Source: Sulfurimicrobium sp031426915
GTDB taxonomy: Bacteria > Pseudomonadota > Gammaproteobacteria > Burkholderiales > Sulfuricellaceae
DNA: 64,000 nucleotides
Direction of reading: 5' to 3'
NCBI GenBank assembly: GCA_031426915.1
Contig: JASJPB010000025.1
Span: forward strand, 87,072 to 151,071
Shown: positions 8,199 through 16,970 of the stretch, one piece after another
Layout of the letters: the number at the start of each line of letters is the position of its first letter
How positions within the stretch are numbered: the first letter of the stretch is position 1
Translations under genes and position numbers: made by a program
Notes under the pieces: model-generated
What the model saw: only the letters and a program-made list of their open reading frames with translations
What the model was told of the DNA's origin: nothing
The model's database searches: none

Positions 8199-9722
8199 CT
8201 ATTTCCAGAACGGACGACAGTTGCAGAAAGCCCGCCACACTACATCCAGGGGTGCCAGATGTTGCGTTACCCCGCGTGCGGCCCAGCCAGCCACGACCCC
8301 CCTCGCATGGGCATTCACATTACCCAGTTCTGCCAGCAAATGCTGGGTGGTGGCCGCATCGTTGAGCACACCCAGTTCATCCTGCAGGGCTGCCATGGCC
8401 TCCAGGTATGAACGGGAAAATTTTTTCGGGTAAAGGGCGGCAAAAAATTCCGTTGCATAGCGCAGCTTCTTGACGGCGATGCGAACCTGATGCCGCTCTT
8501 CGGGCGGCATTTCGGACAGTCCAGGGCCGTGGCGATGAACCGTCTTGTGGTGCTTGGCCAGCATGCGCCGGGCCAGATCCATCACCGGATCCTGAAGCCG
8601 CAAATTGTGCTCCGCGCTTGCCTGCTCATGCCATCCATCGGCAAGAAGCCAGGCCCCAAGGCTGAGCAAAAGGCGGTTATAGCGCGGCGAAAGCAGGGCC
8701 TGCCGGGCGGATTCCCGGGCTGCGGCCTGGGCTTTGAAAACGGCTGCTTGCAGCTGCAGCAGGCTTTTATCGCCGGGAAATTGCTCCAGAATGGCGGGCA
8801 GGGTTTGGCTAGCACAGACGTCCCAGTTGCGCACCGGCCCAAGCTCGCAAGCAATCCATTTGAGCTCGTCCGCGATAGTGGCATAGCTTTCCCTGGGAAT
8901 GGCCGCAGCGAACAGCGGCAAGGCAGAACGCAGGCGGCGCAACGCAACCCGCATCTGGTGCACATACTCGGGGTCGGTGGCGCTGAGCACGCCTTCCTGA
9001 TTGGCCGTACAGTGGCCGATACAGTCCCAGGCGATGGCCTGGAATGCCTGCGCCACGCTCATCCCGGCACTGATTTTTGGGGTCCCCGCTTTGACCAGGG
9101 GCGGCGGGGCGGCTTGGAACAGGTTATATCCCCGTTCCGCCTTGTTGGTATTTTCCAGCCGGAGCGGAATGGCTTGCTGCAACTCCAGCGCGGTCTGGTA
9201 AAGACGCGCCGGGTTCCCCTGCTTCAGTTCGAGCTCGACTTCAAACAACGGAAAACTGCGACTGCCGCTTTTCACTTCCCCCTGGTCCAGCGCCAGTTCC
9301 ACCGCGTCCCCATTGTCCCATTGCAGCAGCCACACCACGCGCCTGAACTCGGTGGTGAACACGGCCTGCAGGCCATCCCGCACCGCCGGTGAGAATAATA
9401 GTCTGGCCAGCGCGGGTTCACGAATTTTGGTGAGGTCCGGATGGGCGTGCGCCACCGGGTCTTCCCACTCACCGCGCCGGTGCAAGCCCGCCTTGACTTC
9501 GCCCCCCCCCTTTACCGTCTGTATCCAGCGCGAGCCGACACGGCGTACACGCAGCGCGATGCGCTGCTGTCTCAGGATCAAATCCGGAGTGTCGAAATAG
9601 ATGCTGACCAGATGTTGGGTGCGTGGCCGCCCAGGGGCCAGGGTCTTGAGCAGGGCATGGCGGCGCAGCTTGCCGATATCGGCCGGGTCGATGAGAAGCT
9701 TGAGTTCTATTTCGGTAGCCAT
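8199..9722 (-). CDS. CYTH-CHAD domain protein (inorganic triphosphatase / polyP-binding)
   Basis: The 507-residue protein begins MATEIELKL, the EXEXK signature of CYTH phosphohydrolases. The CYTH tunnel domain runs to about residue 200 (IYFDTPDLILRQQRIALRVR, FEVELELKQG). A CHAD domain follows (about 220-500) with its conserved basic and His motifs: EYVHQMRVALRRLRSAL, HRHGPGLS and RHQVRIAVKKLRYATEFF. CYTH domains hydrolyse triphosphates, and CHAD domains bind polyphosphate and attach to polyP granules in other bacteria. It lies 10 bp downstream of the ParA-like gene, which itself overlaps ppk1. The three therefore look like one operon concerned with polyphosphate. Confidence 0.92.
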   Translation of the reverse strand: MATEIELKLLIDPADIGKLRRHALLKTLAPGRPRTQHLVSIYFDTPDLILRQQRIALRVRRVGSRWIQTVKGGGEVKAGLHRRGEWEDPVAHAHPDLTKIREPALARLLFSPAVRDGLQAVFTTEFRRVVWLLQWDNGDAVELALDQGEVKSGSRSFPLFEVELELKQGNPARLYQTALELQQAIPLRLENTNKAERGYNLFQAAPPPLVKAGTPKISAGMSVAQAFQAIAWDCIGHCTANQEGVLSATDPEYVHQMRVALRRLRSALPLFAAAIPRESYATIADELKWIACELGPVRNWDVCASQTLPAILEQFPGDKSLLQLQAAVFKAQAAARESARQALLSPRYNRLLLSLGAWLLADGWHEQASAEHNLRLQDPVMDLARRMLAKHHKTVHRHGPGLSEMPPEERHQVRIAVKKLRYATEFFAALYPKKFSRSYLEAMAALQDELGVLNDAATTQHLLAELGNVNAHARGVVAGWAARGVTQHLAPLDVVWRAFCNCRPFWK

Positions 9723-9732
9723 GGGGTTTCCC

Positions 9733-10344
9733 TCAACTACCGGAAATCCAGTCCAGCAAGGGCTGCCACTGTTCCATATCCCGGCCGGCGCGGGACGGGG
9801 ACAGATCGAACAGGCTCACACCATCGTTTGCGCATTGAACGTAGAGCTGGGTATCGCGCAGGTAGGTCAGAACCGGAAACTCCACCGTCAGCAGAAACTC
9901 GGCCAATTCCGCAGCGGAACGGGTGCGGGGATCGACCCGCATGCCCACCATGGCCACCTGGCTTTTTTCCTTGCGCACCGCCTTTTCTTCGCGCAGGACC
10001 TGGAGAAAATCGCTGGTCGCCAGCATGTCGAAGGCCGAGGGCTGTACCGGCACGACCACCAGATCCGCCAGTTTTACCGCCGCGGTCAGCTTGTCGCCAT
10101 GCAAACCGGCAGGAGAATCGATCACCATCCAGTCAGGCCGCTCCACCTGTTTTCGCGCCACATGGCTGTGGATGGTGGGCAGTTGCGCCGGGCGGCGCTT
10201 CAACCAGCCCGCCGCCGACTGTTGCCGGTCCAGATCGGCCAGTACCACTTGCCGTCCCTGGCTGGCAAAATAACTGGCCAGATTGATCGCCAGCGTCGTC
10301 TTGCCGCTGCCACCCTTGGGGTTGGCAATGAGGATGGATTTCAT
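9733..10344 (-). CDS. Orphan ParA/MinD-type partition ATPase
   Basis: The 203-residue protein begins MKSILIANPKGGSGKTTLAI, a deviant Walker A loop with signature Lys10 and catalytic Lys15. Walker A' (VVLADLDRQQSA) and Walker B (WMVIDSPAG) follow. ParA-type ATPases position DNA or large cytoplasmic bodies by dynamic binding to the nucleoid. No parB gene or parS-like repeat is nearby, so this is not a chromosome partition locus. The ATG overlaps the ppk1 stop in an ATGA arrangement, so translation is probably coupled to polyphosphate kinase. A granule-binding CHAD protein is encoded immediately downstream. A role in placing polyphosphate granules is my inference. Confidence 0.85.
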   Translation of the reverse strand: MKSILIANPKGGSGKTTLAINLASYFASQGRQVVLADLDRQQSAAGWLKRRPAQLPTIHSHVARKQVERPDWMVIDSPAGLHGDKLTAAVKLADLVVVPVQPSAFDMLATSDFLQVLREEKAVRKEKSQVAMVGMRVDPRTRSAAELAEFLLTVEFPVLTYLRDTQLYVQCANDGVSLFDLSPSRAGRDMEQWQPLLDWISGS

Positions 10345-12419
10345 GGCAAGGGTGTGGCCATCAACGCCAGGAGCTGGCTTTGCGCCGAAACCGGCCTGGC
10401 GCGGCGCGAAACCTTGCGGCGATAAACGCCATCCGCACCCATTTCCCAAGTCTGGCAATTATCCTTGAGGTAGGGATCGAGGCCCTCCTTGATGACCCGT
10501 TTCTTCAGGCGCGGATCAAGCACGGGGAACGCCACCTCGATACGCCGGAACAGGTTGCGGGTCATCCAGTCGGCGCTGGAAAGATAGACATCCTGCGCAC
10601 CGTTGTTGCGGAAATAGAAAATCCGGCTGTGCTCCAGAAACCGCCCGATCACCGAACGCACCCGGATATTTTCCGACACCCCGGGAATCCCCGGACGCAA
10701 GGCGCACACACCGCGCACCACGAGATCGATTTTGACACCGGCGCAGGACGCCTCGTAAAGCGCCTGAATCACTTCCGGCTCCAGCAGCGAATTCATTTTG
10801 GCGATGATGGCGGCGGGGCGCCCGGCCTTGGCGTGCGCAATTTCGCCGCGAATCGCCTTGAGCAGCTGGGGCAGCATGGTGAAGGGCGACTGCCACAGAT
10901 GGGCGTGCTTGCTTGCCTTGCCCAGGCCGGTGAGCTGGGCGAAAACATCGGACATGTCGCTGCAGATCTCGTCGTTGCAGGTAAACAGGCCGAAATCCGT
11001 GTACAGCCTGGCGGTACGCGGATGGTAATTGCCCGTTCCGAGGTGCGCATAGCGTTTGAGCTTGCCTTCCTCGCGCCGCACCACCAGCAGCATCTTGGCG
11101 TGGGTCTTGTAGCCCACCACGCCGTACACCACATGGGCGCCCGCTTCTTCCAGACGCGCCGCCCAGTTGATGTTGGCCTCCTCGTCGAAGCGTGCCAGCA
11201 GTTCCACCACCACCGTCACTTCCTTGCCATTCTTGGCCGCCCTGATGAGGGCATCCATCAGCACCGATTCGGACCCGGTGCGGTACACCGTCTGCTTGAT
11301 GGCCAGGACACCGGGATCGTCCGCCGCCTGCTGGAGAAAATCGACCACCGGGTTGAACGACTGGTAAGGCTGGTGAATCAGCACATCTCCCGTGCGGATG
11401 GCATAGAACATGTCGGTCTGCGTGTCTTGCAGACACAGCGGGATGCCCGGGATAAAGAGCGGATATTTCAGATCGGGGCGATCCACCGAATCGGGAATCT
11501 GGAACAAACGCACCAGATTCACCAGGCCGTTGACCTGGTACAAGTCATCCGGCCCGAGATTGAACTGGCCGAGCAGGAATTCAGCCATTTCGGGCGAGCA
11601 GTTGTCCGCCACTTCGAGTCGCACCGCATTGCCGAAATGGCGGTGGGAAAGCTCGCCTTGCAGCGCCTGGCGCAAGTTGGTCATTTCCTCCTCGTCGACG
11701 AAGAGGTTGGAATTGCGCGTGACCCGGAACTGGTAGCAGCCTTTTACGTGCATGCCGGTAAAAAGCTCCCCGACATGCGCATGGAGAATGGAAGAAAGAA
11801 ACACCAAGCCATATTCGTGACCGGCGATCTCCTTGGGCAACTGGATCACCCGCGGCAACACCCGTGGCGCCTGTACGATCGCCGCCCCGGAGTTGCGGCC
11901 GAAGGCATCCTTGCCTTCCAGCTCGACGGCGAAATTGAGGCTCTTGTTCACCACCCGCGGGAAGGGATGAGACGGGTCCAGCCCGATCGGCGTCAGGACC
12001 GGCATCACTTCGCGGAAGAAATAAGCCTTGATCCACTCGCTCTGTTCCACGGTCCAGTGCGTGCGGCGCAAAAAGCGGATGTCCTGGCGCGCCAGGGCGG
12101 GCAGGATCACCTCGTTGAGCAGCTTGTACTGCTGCTCCACAAGCACATGCGCCTCTTGGCTCACCTGCTCGAACACCTGGCGCGGCGACATCTTCTCCGG
12201 CCCGGTGACCACGCTCTTGAACTTGATCTGCTCCTTGAGGCCAGCGACGCGAATTTCGAAAAACTCGTCCAGGTTACTGCTGACGATGCACAGGAACTTC
12301 AGGCGTTCAAGAATCGGATTGGCGTCGTCTGCCGCCTGCTCCAGCACGCGCCGGTTGAAGGCGAGCTGGGAAAGCTCGCGGTTGATGAAGTATTCCGCTG
12401 CATTGAACTTTGATGTCAT
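10341..12419 (-). CDS. ppk1: Polyphosphate kinase 1
   Basis: A 692-residue enzyme that reversibly makes long-chain polyphosphate from ATP. The four PPK1 domains are present in order. The N domain begins YFINRELSQLAFNRRVL near 10. The head domain follows, with FPRVVNKSLNFAVEL near 153. The C1 domain has the catalytic His440 in GYKTHAKML, and the C2 domain has His597 in FLEHSRIFYF. ATP- and polyphosphate-contacting motifs such as SSNLDEFFEIR and LGTGNYHPRTARLYTD are intact. Length is normal for the family. It is preceded by yggX (30 bp gap) and overlaps the ParA-like gene by 4 bp. Confidence 0.97.
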   Translation of the reverse strand: MTSKFNAAEYFINRELSQLAFNRRVLEQAADDANPILERLKFLCIVSSNLDEFFEIRVAGLKEQIKFKSVVTGPEKMSPRQVFEQVSQEAHVLVEQQYKLLNEVILPALARQDIRFLRRTHWTVEQSEWIKAYFFREVMPVLTPIGLDPSHPFPRVVNKSLNFAVELEGKDAFGRNSGAAIVQAPRVLPRVIQLPKEIAGHEYGLVFLSSILHAHVGELFTGMHVKGCYQFRVTRNSNLFVDEEEMTNLRQALQGELSHRHFGNAVRLEVADNCSPEMAEFLLGQFNLGPDDLYQVNGLVNLVRLFQIPDSVDRPDLKYPLFIPGIPLCLQDTQTDMFYAIRTGDVLIHQPYQSFNPVVDFLQQAADDPGVLAIKQTVYRTGSESVLMDALIRAAKNGKEVTVVVELLARFDEEANINWAARLEEAGAHVVYGVVGYKTHAKMLLVVRREEGKLKRYAHLGTGNYHPRTARLYTDFGLFTCNDEICSDMSDVFAQLTGLGKASKHAHLWQSPFTMLPQLLKAIRGEIAHAKAGRPAAIIAKMNSLLEPEVIQALYEASCAGVKIDLVVRGVCALRPGIPGVSENIRVRSVIGRFLEHSRIFYFRNNGAQDVYLSSADWMTRNLFRRIEVAFPVLDPRLKKRVIKEGLDPYLKDNCQTWEMGADGVYRRKVSRRARPVSAQSQLLALMATPLP

Positions 12420-12449
12420 CCTGGCTCCGCCATCGGGGTTATACCTGAC

Positions 12450-12722
12450 TTACTTTTTCTGCGGCACATAACCCTGCGCTTTGTCCGCGCCTGCGCCGAA
12501 GAAATAAGCTTCGGTCTGCTCGGCCAGGTACTTGCGCGCGCTGGGATCGGCCAGGGTAAGCCGGTTTTCGTTCACCAGCATGGTCTGCTGCTTGATCCAG
12601 CCCGCCCAGGCTTCCTTGGAAACGTTTTCATAGATGCGCTTGCCCAGTTCGCCCGGATAAGGAGGGAAATCCAGCCCCTCGGCTTCGCGACCAAGCTTGA
12701 TGCAGTTAACCATTCTCGCCAT
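12450..12722 (-). CDS. yggX: YggX family Fe(2+)-trafficking / oxidative damage protection protein
   Basis: This small cytosolic protein of 90 residues matches the family over its whole length. The hallmark start is MARMVNCIKLGREAEGLDFP, with the conserved Cys7. PYPGELGKRIYENVSKEAW and the C-terminal AEQTEAYFF follow. YggX protects iron-sulfur proteins from oxidation and is linked to iron traffic. AAGGAG is correctly placed before the ATG. It is divergent from the acyltransferase gene at 12836 and probably co-transcribed with ppk1. Confidence 0.96.
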   Translation of the reverse strand: MARMVNCIKLGREAEGLDFPPYPGELGKRIYENVSKEAWAGWIKQQTMLVNENRLTLADPSARKYLAEQTEAYFFGAGADKAQGYVPQKK

Positions 12723-12835
12723 GTGTATTACTCCTTCTCTGTTTAACCGCTGATAATAACCAAAAACCCCTGCACAAACTACCGCGCACAGGCCAATTTT
12801 CTATACTTCAGGCTGGATATGCCATAATTCAAGCC

Positions 12836-13702
12836 ATGCAATGGTTTTTCCGACAATTCGCGCGGCTTCCACTGGCGTGGCTGCATGCCCTGGGCGTCGC
12901 CACCGGCTGGCTTATCTACTGGTCATCATCCTCGTACGCCGCGCGCATGCGGGAAAACATCGTCCACAGCGGCTTGTGTGACTCCTCGCAGGCCTGCCAG
13001 CCACTGCTACGGCAAGCCATCGGCGAGGCAGGAAAAAGCGTGCTGGAACTGCCCGCAGTGTGGCTGCGGCCATACCAGCAGGTGCTGCAACTGGTGCGCG
13101 AGGTCGAAGGATGGGAGCAGGTGGAAGCGCTGGCCCGCGCTGGGCGCGGCATCATCTTCCTCACCCCGCATCTGGGCTGCTTCGAGATCTCCAGCCTGTT
13201 CATCGCGAATCACATGCCGATCACCATTCTTTACCGCCCGCCCAAACTGCGCTGGACCGAAGCCCCCATGCTGGCCGGGCGCGGCCGCGGCCAGGTCAGC
13301 ATGGCGCCGACCGACCTCAAGGGCGTCAAAGCCCTGCTCAAGGCCCTCAAGCGCGGCCAGTCCGCCGGCATCCTGCCGGACCAGGTGCCGGGCAAGGGCG
13401 ACGGCGTGTGGGCGGATTTTTTCGGACGCCCGGCCTATACCATGACGTTGGTGCAGCGCCTGCAGCAGTCCACCCATGCCGCCATCGTGCTGGTATTCGC
13501 CGAACGCCTGCCGCAGGGGATGGGCTACGACCTGTGGTTCCAGCCGCTGGCCGAGGATTTGCCGCAAGACGCGGCGCTGGCCGCACGCGCGCTCAATGCG
13601 GCGGTCGAGGATCTGGCCCGGCGCAACCCGGCGCAGTACCTGTGGAGCTACAACCGCTACAAGGCGCCCAAAGGCTCCAGAGAAGAAGCTGAACAGCAGT
13701 GA
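12836..13702 (+). CDS. LpxL/HtrB-type lysophospholipid (lipid A) acyltransferase, first copy
   Basis: A 288-residue inner-membrane acyltransferase. It has an N-terminal hydrophobic anchor (about 5-30), the HX4E catalytic motif in LTPHLGCFEISS near 108, and a substrate-binding motif in ILPDQVPGKGDG near 180. Family members add secondary acyl chains to lipid A from acyl-ACP. The C-terminal FQPLAEDL and PAQYLWSYNRYK are typical of the family. Its GTGA overlap with the next gene of the same family indicates an operon of two acyltransferases. The order in which they act and the chain they add cannot be read from sequence. Confidence 0.9.
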   Translation: MQWFFRQFARLPLAWLHALGVATGWLIYWSSSSYAARMRENIVHSGLCDSSQACQPLLRQAIGEAGKSVLELPAVWLRPYQQVLQLVREVEGWEQVEALARAGRGIIFLTPHLGCFEISSLFIANHMPITILYRPPKLRWTEAPMLAGRGRGQVSMAPTDLKGVKALLKALKRGQSAGILPDQVPGKGDGVWADFFGRPAYTMTLVQRLQQSTHAAIVLVFAERLPQGMGYDLWFQPLAEDLPQDAALAARALNAAVEDLARRNPAQYLWSYNRYKAPKGSREEAEQQ

Positions 13703-14571
13703 TCCGCTTCGGCATCCTCGTCTTCTGGCTGTTGCACTTCCTGCCCTTGCCCCTGCTTGCGCCCATCGGCAAGGGCCTGGGCATGTTGCTCTACTGGCTG
13801 GGGCGGGAACGGCGGCGGGTGGCGCGCATCAACCTGCGCCTGTGCTTTCCCGAAATGCCGGAGACGCAACGCGAAAAGCTGGTACGCGCCCACTTCCGCG
13901 CCTTCGGCCAGAGCCTGCTCGACCGCGGCATCCTGTGGTGGTCGTCAGAGCGGCGGCTACGGCGCCTGGTGCAGGTGGAAGGACTGGATCACCTGCAGGC
14001 GGCGCAGGGCCGCCCGGTAATCTGGCTCGCCCCGCATTTCGTCGGCCTCGACATGGGCGGCGTGCGCCTGACCGCCGACCACCCGCTGGTTTCCATGTAC
14101 AGCCGGCAAAAAAGCAAGGCCATCGACGACCTGCTGCTGCACGCCCGTACCCGCTTCAATCCCTGCATCATGGTATCGCGCCAGGAAGGTCTGAAGCCGG
14201 TCATCAAGGCAATGAAACAAGGCCTGCCGTTCTACTATCTGCCGGATATGGATTTCGGCGCCCGCGACGCCGAATTCGTGCCCTTCTTCGGCGTGCGCGC
14301 CGCCACCGTCACCGCGCTGCCACGCCTGGCCAAGCTCGCTGGCGCGGTCGTGATTCCCGTCGTGACCCGCCAGTTGCCCGGCGGCAAGGGCTATGTGGCA
14401 CGCATCCACCCCGCCTGGGAAAACTTTCCCAGCAGCGACAGCTACGCCGATACCTTGCGCATGAACCAGTTTATCGAGGAGCGGGTAAAAGAAATGCCGG
14501 AGCAGTATTTCTGGCTGCACAAGCGTTTCAAGACCCGGCCTCCGGGGGAGCGCTCGTTCTACCTGCGCTGA
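13699..14571 (+). CDS. LpxL-type lysophospholipid acyltransferase, second copy
   Basis: The 290-residue paralogue of the preceding gene starts at GTG 13699, overlapping it by 4 bp. It has an N-terminal membrane segment (FGILVFWLLHFLPLPLLAP), HX4D in LAPHFVGLDMGG near 112, the motif YYLPDMDFGARDAEFVPFFG near 180, and the family C-terminus (EQYFWLHKRFKTRPPGE). It probably adds another secondary acyl chain to lipid A or a related lipid. It overlaps the convergent DUF2784 gene by 44 bp, so neither gene has room for a terminator there. Confidence 0.9.
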   Translation: MIRFGILVFWLLHFLPLPLLAPIGKGLGMLLYWLGRERRRVARINLRLCFPEMPETQREKLVRAHFRAFGQSLLDRGILWWSSERRLRRLVQVEGLDHLQAAQGRPVIWLAPHFVGLDMGGVRLTADHPLVSMYSRQKSKAIDDLLLHARTRFNPCIMVSRQEGLKPVIKAMKQGLPFYYLPDMDFGARDAEFVPFFGVRAATVTALPRLAKLAGAVVIPVVTRQLPGGKGYVARIHPAWENFPSSDSYADTLRMNQFIEERVKEMPEQYFWLHKRFKTRPPGERSFYLR

Positions 14572-14941
14572 CGCGTACCCTGCGCCACCACCAAGCGTAA
14601 ATAACGGCATTCAGGATCAGCACCACCAGGCCCATGACCAACTGGACCTCACGCGTCAGCCCGGCCGGGTAAATTATTACCAGGATATATTGTTCGACGA
14701 AGCCGCCTGAATAGCCGCCTATCCCGCTCGCCTGACGCAACCAGTTCTCCAGCGGCGTGAGCGGGCAGATCCAGCCGGTGAACTCGATCAGCACGCCCCA
14801 GAGCACCGCCGGCAAATGAATCCAGATCAGCCGGGGCCACTTCAGGAGCAGCAACCCGCCCAGCACCACGAACAGGATGAAGGCGAAATGCAGCAGGACC
14901 ACGAGATCGGCGGCGATGCCATGGAGCATGGGAAGCGCCAT
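14528..14941 (-). CDS. DUF2784 membrane protein
   Basis: The product has 137 residues with about four hydrophobic segments (LVVLLHFAFILFVVLGGLLL, LPAVLWGVLIEF, ILVIIYPAG, MGLVVLILNAVIYAWWW). It also has the family motifs HFAFILFVV and EFTGWICPLTPLEN with WLR nearby. The function of DUF2784 is unknown. Its ATG shares one base with the stop of the dehydrogenase-like gene upstream, indicating translational coupling. The basic, Ser/Pro-rich tail after residue 120 overlaps the convergent acyltransferase gene. Confidence 0.85.
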   Translation of the reverse strand: MALPMLHGIAADLVVLLHFAFILFVVLGGLLLLKWPRLIWIHLPAVLWGVLIEFTGWICPLTPLENWLRQASGIGGYSGGFVEQYILVIIYPAGLTREVQLVMGLVVLILNAVIYAWWWRRVRVSAGRTSAPPEAGS

Positions 14942-16035
14942 TATTTCCCACCGTAGGCAATGCGGTAAATCGCACCCGCCTTGTCGTCCGAAACCAGCAG
15001 GGCGCCTTCAGGCATGACCAGCAAGTCCACCGGCCGGCCCCAGGCCAGCCCGAAGCGCAACCAGCCCTCGGCGAAGACTTCGTAGCCGCTGGGCCGTCCA
15101 TCCTTGAGGCGGACCAGGGTGATGCGGTAGCCGCTGGGCGGGACGCGGTTCCAGGAGCCGTGCTCGGCGATGAAAATCTGGTTGCGGTAGGACGGGGGAA
15201 ACTGGCTGCCGGTGTAGAAGCGCATTCCCAGGGAGGCGACATGCGCGCCCAGCTCCCGAGCCGCCGGGGTGAACTCGGTGCAGGCTCGCTTGGCGCCGAA
15301 TTCGGGGTCGGCGATGTTCTTGCCGTGGCAGTAGGGGTAGCCGAAATGCATGCCAGGGTGGGGCGCATGGTTCAGCTCGTCGGGAGGACGCTCGTTGCCC
15401 AGCCAGTCGCGACCGTTGTCGGTGAACCACAGCTCGCCGCTCGCCGGATGCCAGTCGAAACCCACCGTGTTGCGCACTCCCCACACGAACTGCTCCACGC
15501 CGGAGCCGTCCGGACGCATACGGAAAATCCCGGCATAGCGCGCCGGGTCGGGCTCGCAAATGTTGCAGGGCGCCCCGACCGGGACATAGAGCAGACCGTC
15601 CGGCCCGAAGCGGATGAATTTCCAGCCGTGCTGGGCATCCGTCGGGAAGCCGTCGTACACCGCCACCGGCCGAGGGGGCTTGTCGAGACGGGTTTCAATC
15701 GCATCGTAACGCAAGATGCGGTTGATCTCGGCCACGTACAACGCGCCGTCGCGGAATGCCACGCCGTTGGGCATGTTGAGCCCGGAGGCAAGGGTCAGCA
15801 CCCGCTCCGCGCGCCCGTCGCCGTCGCGGTCCTGTAGCGCGTAGAGCTTGCCCTCGCCGCGCGTGCCGACAAACAGGGTGCCGTTCGCCCCCAAGGCCAT
15901 GGAGCGGGCGCCCGGCAGCCGGTCCGCAAACACGCTGATGGTGAAACCGGGCGGCAGACGAATATCGCCCAGTGGCGGATCGGCGGCAAACGCCGGGAAA
16001 CTGGCGGCCAGCAGAAAAAGGAACAGGCGCTTCAT
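14941..16035 (-). CDS. Secreted sorbosone/glucose dehydrogenase-like beta-propeller protein
   Basis: A 364-residue protein with a signal peptide (KRLFLFLLAASFPAFA, cleavage near residue 18). A six-bladed propeller of the soluble PQQ-dependent sugar dehydrogenase class follows. The blade motifs visible are LPPGFTISVFADRLPGARSMA, NMPNGVAFRDGALYVAE, HGWKFIRFGPDGLLYVPVGAP, WGVRNTVGFDWHPASGELWFTDNGRD and GDDKAGAIYRIAYGG-like repeats to the end. Family members oxidise aldoses or sorbosone in the periplasm using PQQ. The conserved His of HGWKFIR and the Arg-Asn of GVRNTVG are present. PQQ synthesis genes are not in this window, so activity is uncertain. Confidence 0.82.
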   Translation of the reverse strand: MKRLFLFLLAASFPAFAADPPLGDIRLPPGFTISVFADRLPGARSMALGANGTLFVGTRGEGKLYALQDRDGDGRAERVLTLASGLNMPNGVAFRDGALYVAEINRILRYDAIETRLDKPPRPVAVYDGFPTDAQHGWKFIRFGPDGLLYVPVGAPCNICEPDPARYAGIFRMRPDGSGVEQFVWGVRNTVGFDWHPASGELWFTDNGRDWLGNERPPDELNHAPHPGMHFGYPYCHGKNIADPEFGAKRACTEFTPAARELGAHVASLGMRFYTGSQFPPSYRNQIFIAEHGSWNRVPPSGYRITLVRLKDGRPSGYEVFAEGWLRFGLAWGRPVDLLVMPEGALLVSDDKAGAIYRIAYGGK

Positions 16036-16056
16036 CGGAACGCTCCCAGTGTAGTG

Positions 16057-16079
16057 TTAGCACGCTAAACGGCGCCGTT
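16057..16079. repeat. Two abutting palindromes upstream of the propeller-protein gene
   Basis: TTAGCACGCTAA (16057-16068, imperfect only at the two central bases) abuts the perfect 12-base palindrome AACGGCGCCGTT (16068-16079). They lie 22-44 bp before the ATG at 16035 and touch the stop codon of the methyltransferase gene. They could be an operator pair or an RNA hairpin between the two genes. Confidence 0.4.
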
Positions 16080-16831
16080 CACACCCGGCCCACCCGCAAG
16101 GACAGCGGCCATGTCACCCGCCGTCTTGAGAGTGGAGTCCCCCAGATTGGCGCAAGTTCCGCAGCCAGGGCATCCACCGGATCGGCGCCGTTGGCGGCGA
16201 TATATCGCCCGGTCGCCGACCAGCTCCTGAAATAGCCGAGCAGTTCCGGCAGGGTCCAGCGGGTTTCCATATCGAACGCGGGAGAAGGAATTTCCGCGAA
16301 GGGAAAAGCCAGTGTCCTGTAGCCGCTTTCCACGTGCCGGCGCTCAGGCGGCCAGAAGGGACCCACGGTTTCCCGGTAGAAGGTCTGCACCAGGTTGTCG
16401 ATTTCCTCCCCTTCCACGGCAAGCACGCCATATGTCCACGCTGCCAGCACCCCGCCCGGCTTCAATACCCGCCGCGCCTCGTCATAAAAACGTTCGAGGT
16501 CGAACCAGTGCAGCGCCTGGGCGACAGTGATGAGGTCGACCCCGGCATCCGGCAGACCGCTGTCTTCCGCTGCCGCGACACGGTATTCCACTTGCGGGTG
16601 AGAAACGGCGGCATCGATTTGCGCGCGGCTGGCATCGGTGGCGATCACGTGCCCGAAATGCGCGGCCAGGTCGAAGGATGCCTGCCCGCTACCCGCCGCA
16701 CAGTCCCACGCCAGCCCATGTTCGGGCAGAATTTCCGCCAGCCACTGAAACAGGCCCGCCGGATAGGAGGGACGGAAACTGGCATAACTGGCTGAAACAG
16801 GAGCAAAATGATCGTTGAATGTGTGCTTCAT
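16079..16831 (-). CDS. Class I SAM-dependent methyltransferase (UbiE/COQ5-like)
   Basis: A 250-residue cytosolic Rossmann methyltransferase. Motif I is WDCAAGSGQASFDLA near 42. The acidic residue of motif II is in VIATDASRAQID, and VDLITVAQALHWFDLERFYDEA near 97 is typical of small-molecule methyltransferases. RRVLKPGGVLAAW follows as motif III. The acceptor cannot be predicted. The 43-bp gap to the propeller-protein gene contains two palindromes. The C-terminal half (WTLPELLGYFRSWSA) is like that of the animal and fungal METTL27/yeast-type family often labelled only as methyltransferase. Confidence 0.85.
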   Translation of the reverse strand: MKHTFNDHFAPVSASYASFRPSYPAGLFQWLAEILPEHGLAWDCAAGSGQASFDLAAHFGHVIATDASRAQIDAAVSHPQVEYRVAAAEDSGLPDAGVDLITVAQALHWFDLERFYDEARRVLKPGGVLAAWTYGVLAVEGEEIDNLVQTFYRETVGPFWPPERRHVESGYRTLAFPFAEIPSPAFDMETRWTLPELLGYFRSWSATGRYIAANGADPVDALAAELAPIWGTPLSRRRVTWPLSLRVGRV

Positions 16832-16970
16832 GGATGCAAATCAGGATAATGGATAGTTGAACATGCGGCACAGGATAAAATGCACACAGTGCAATTCACA
16901 AGTACCATTTTGGCCCGCGTCTGGGTTACCCTAACGCTACACCAACTTCTCCATCAGAACAGGAACGCAA

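Noticed and set aside
9733..10344. A chromosome partition (parAB) locus
   Set aside because: The ATPase is ParA-like, but no parB gene or parS-type repeats occur, and the gene is embedded between ppk1 and a CHAD gene.
10380..12413. A 677-codon + strand frame opposite ppk1
   Set aside because: It lies wholly antisense to an intact ppk1 and has no recognisable motif; it is a mirror of codon bias.
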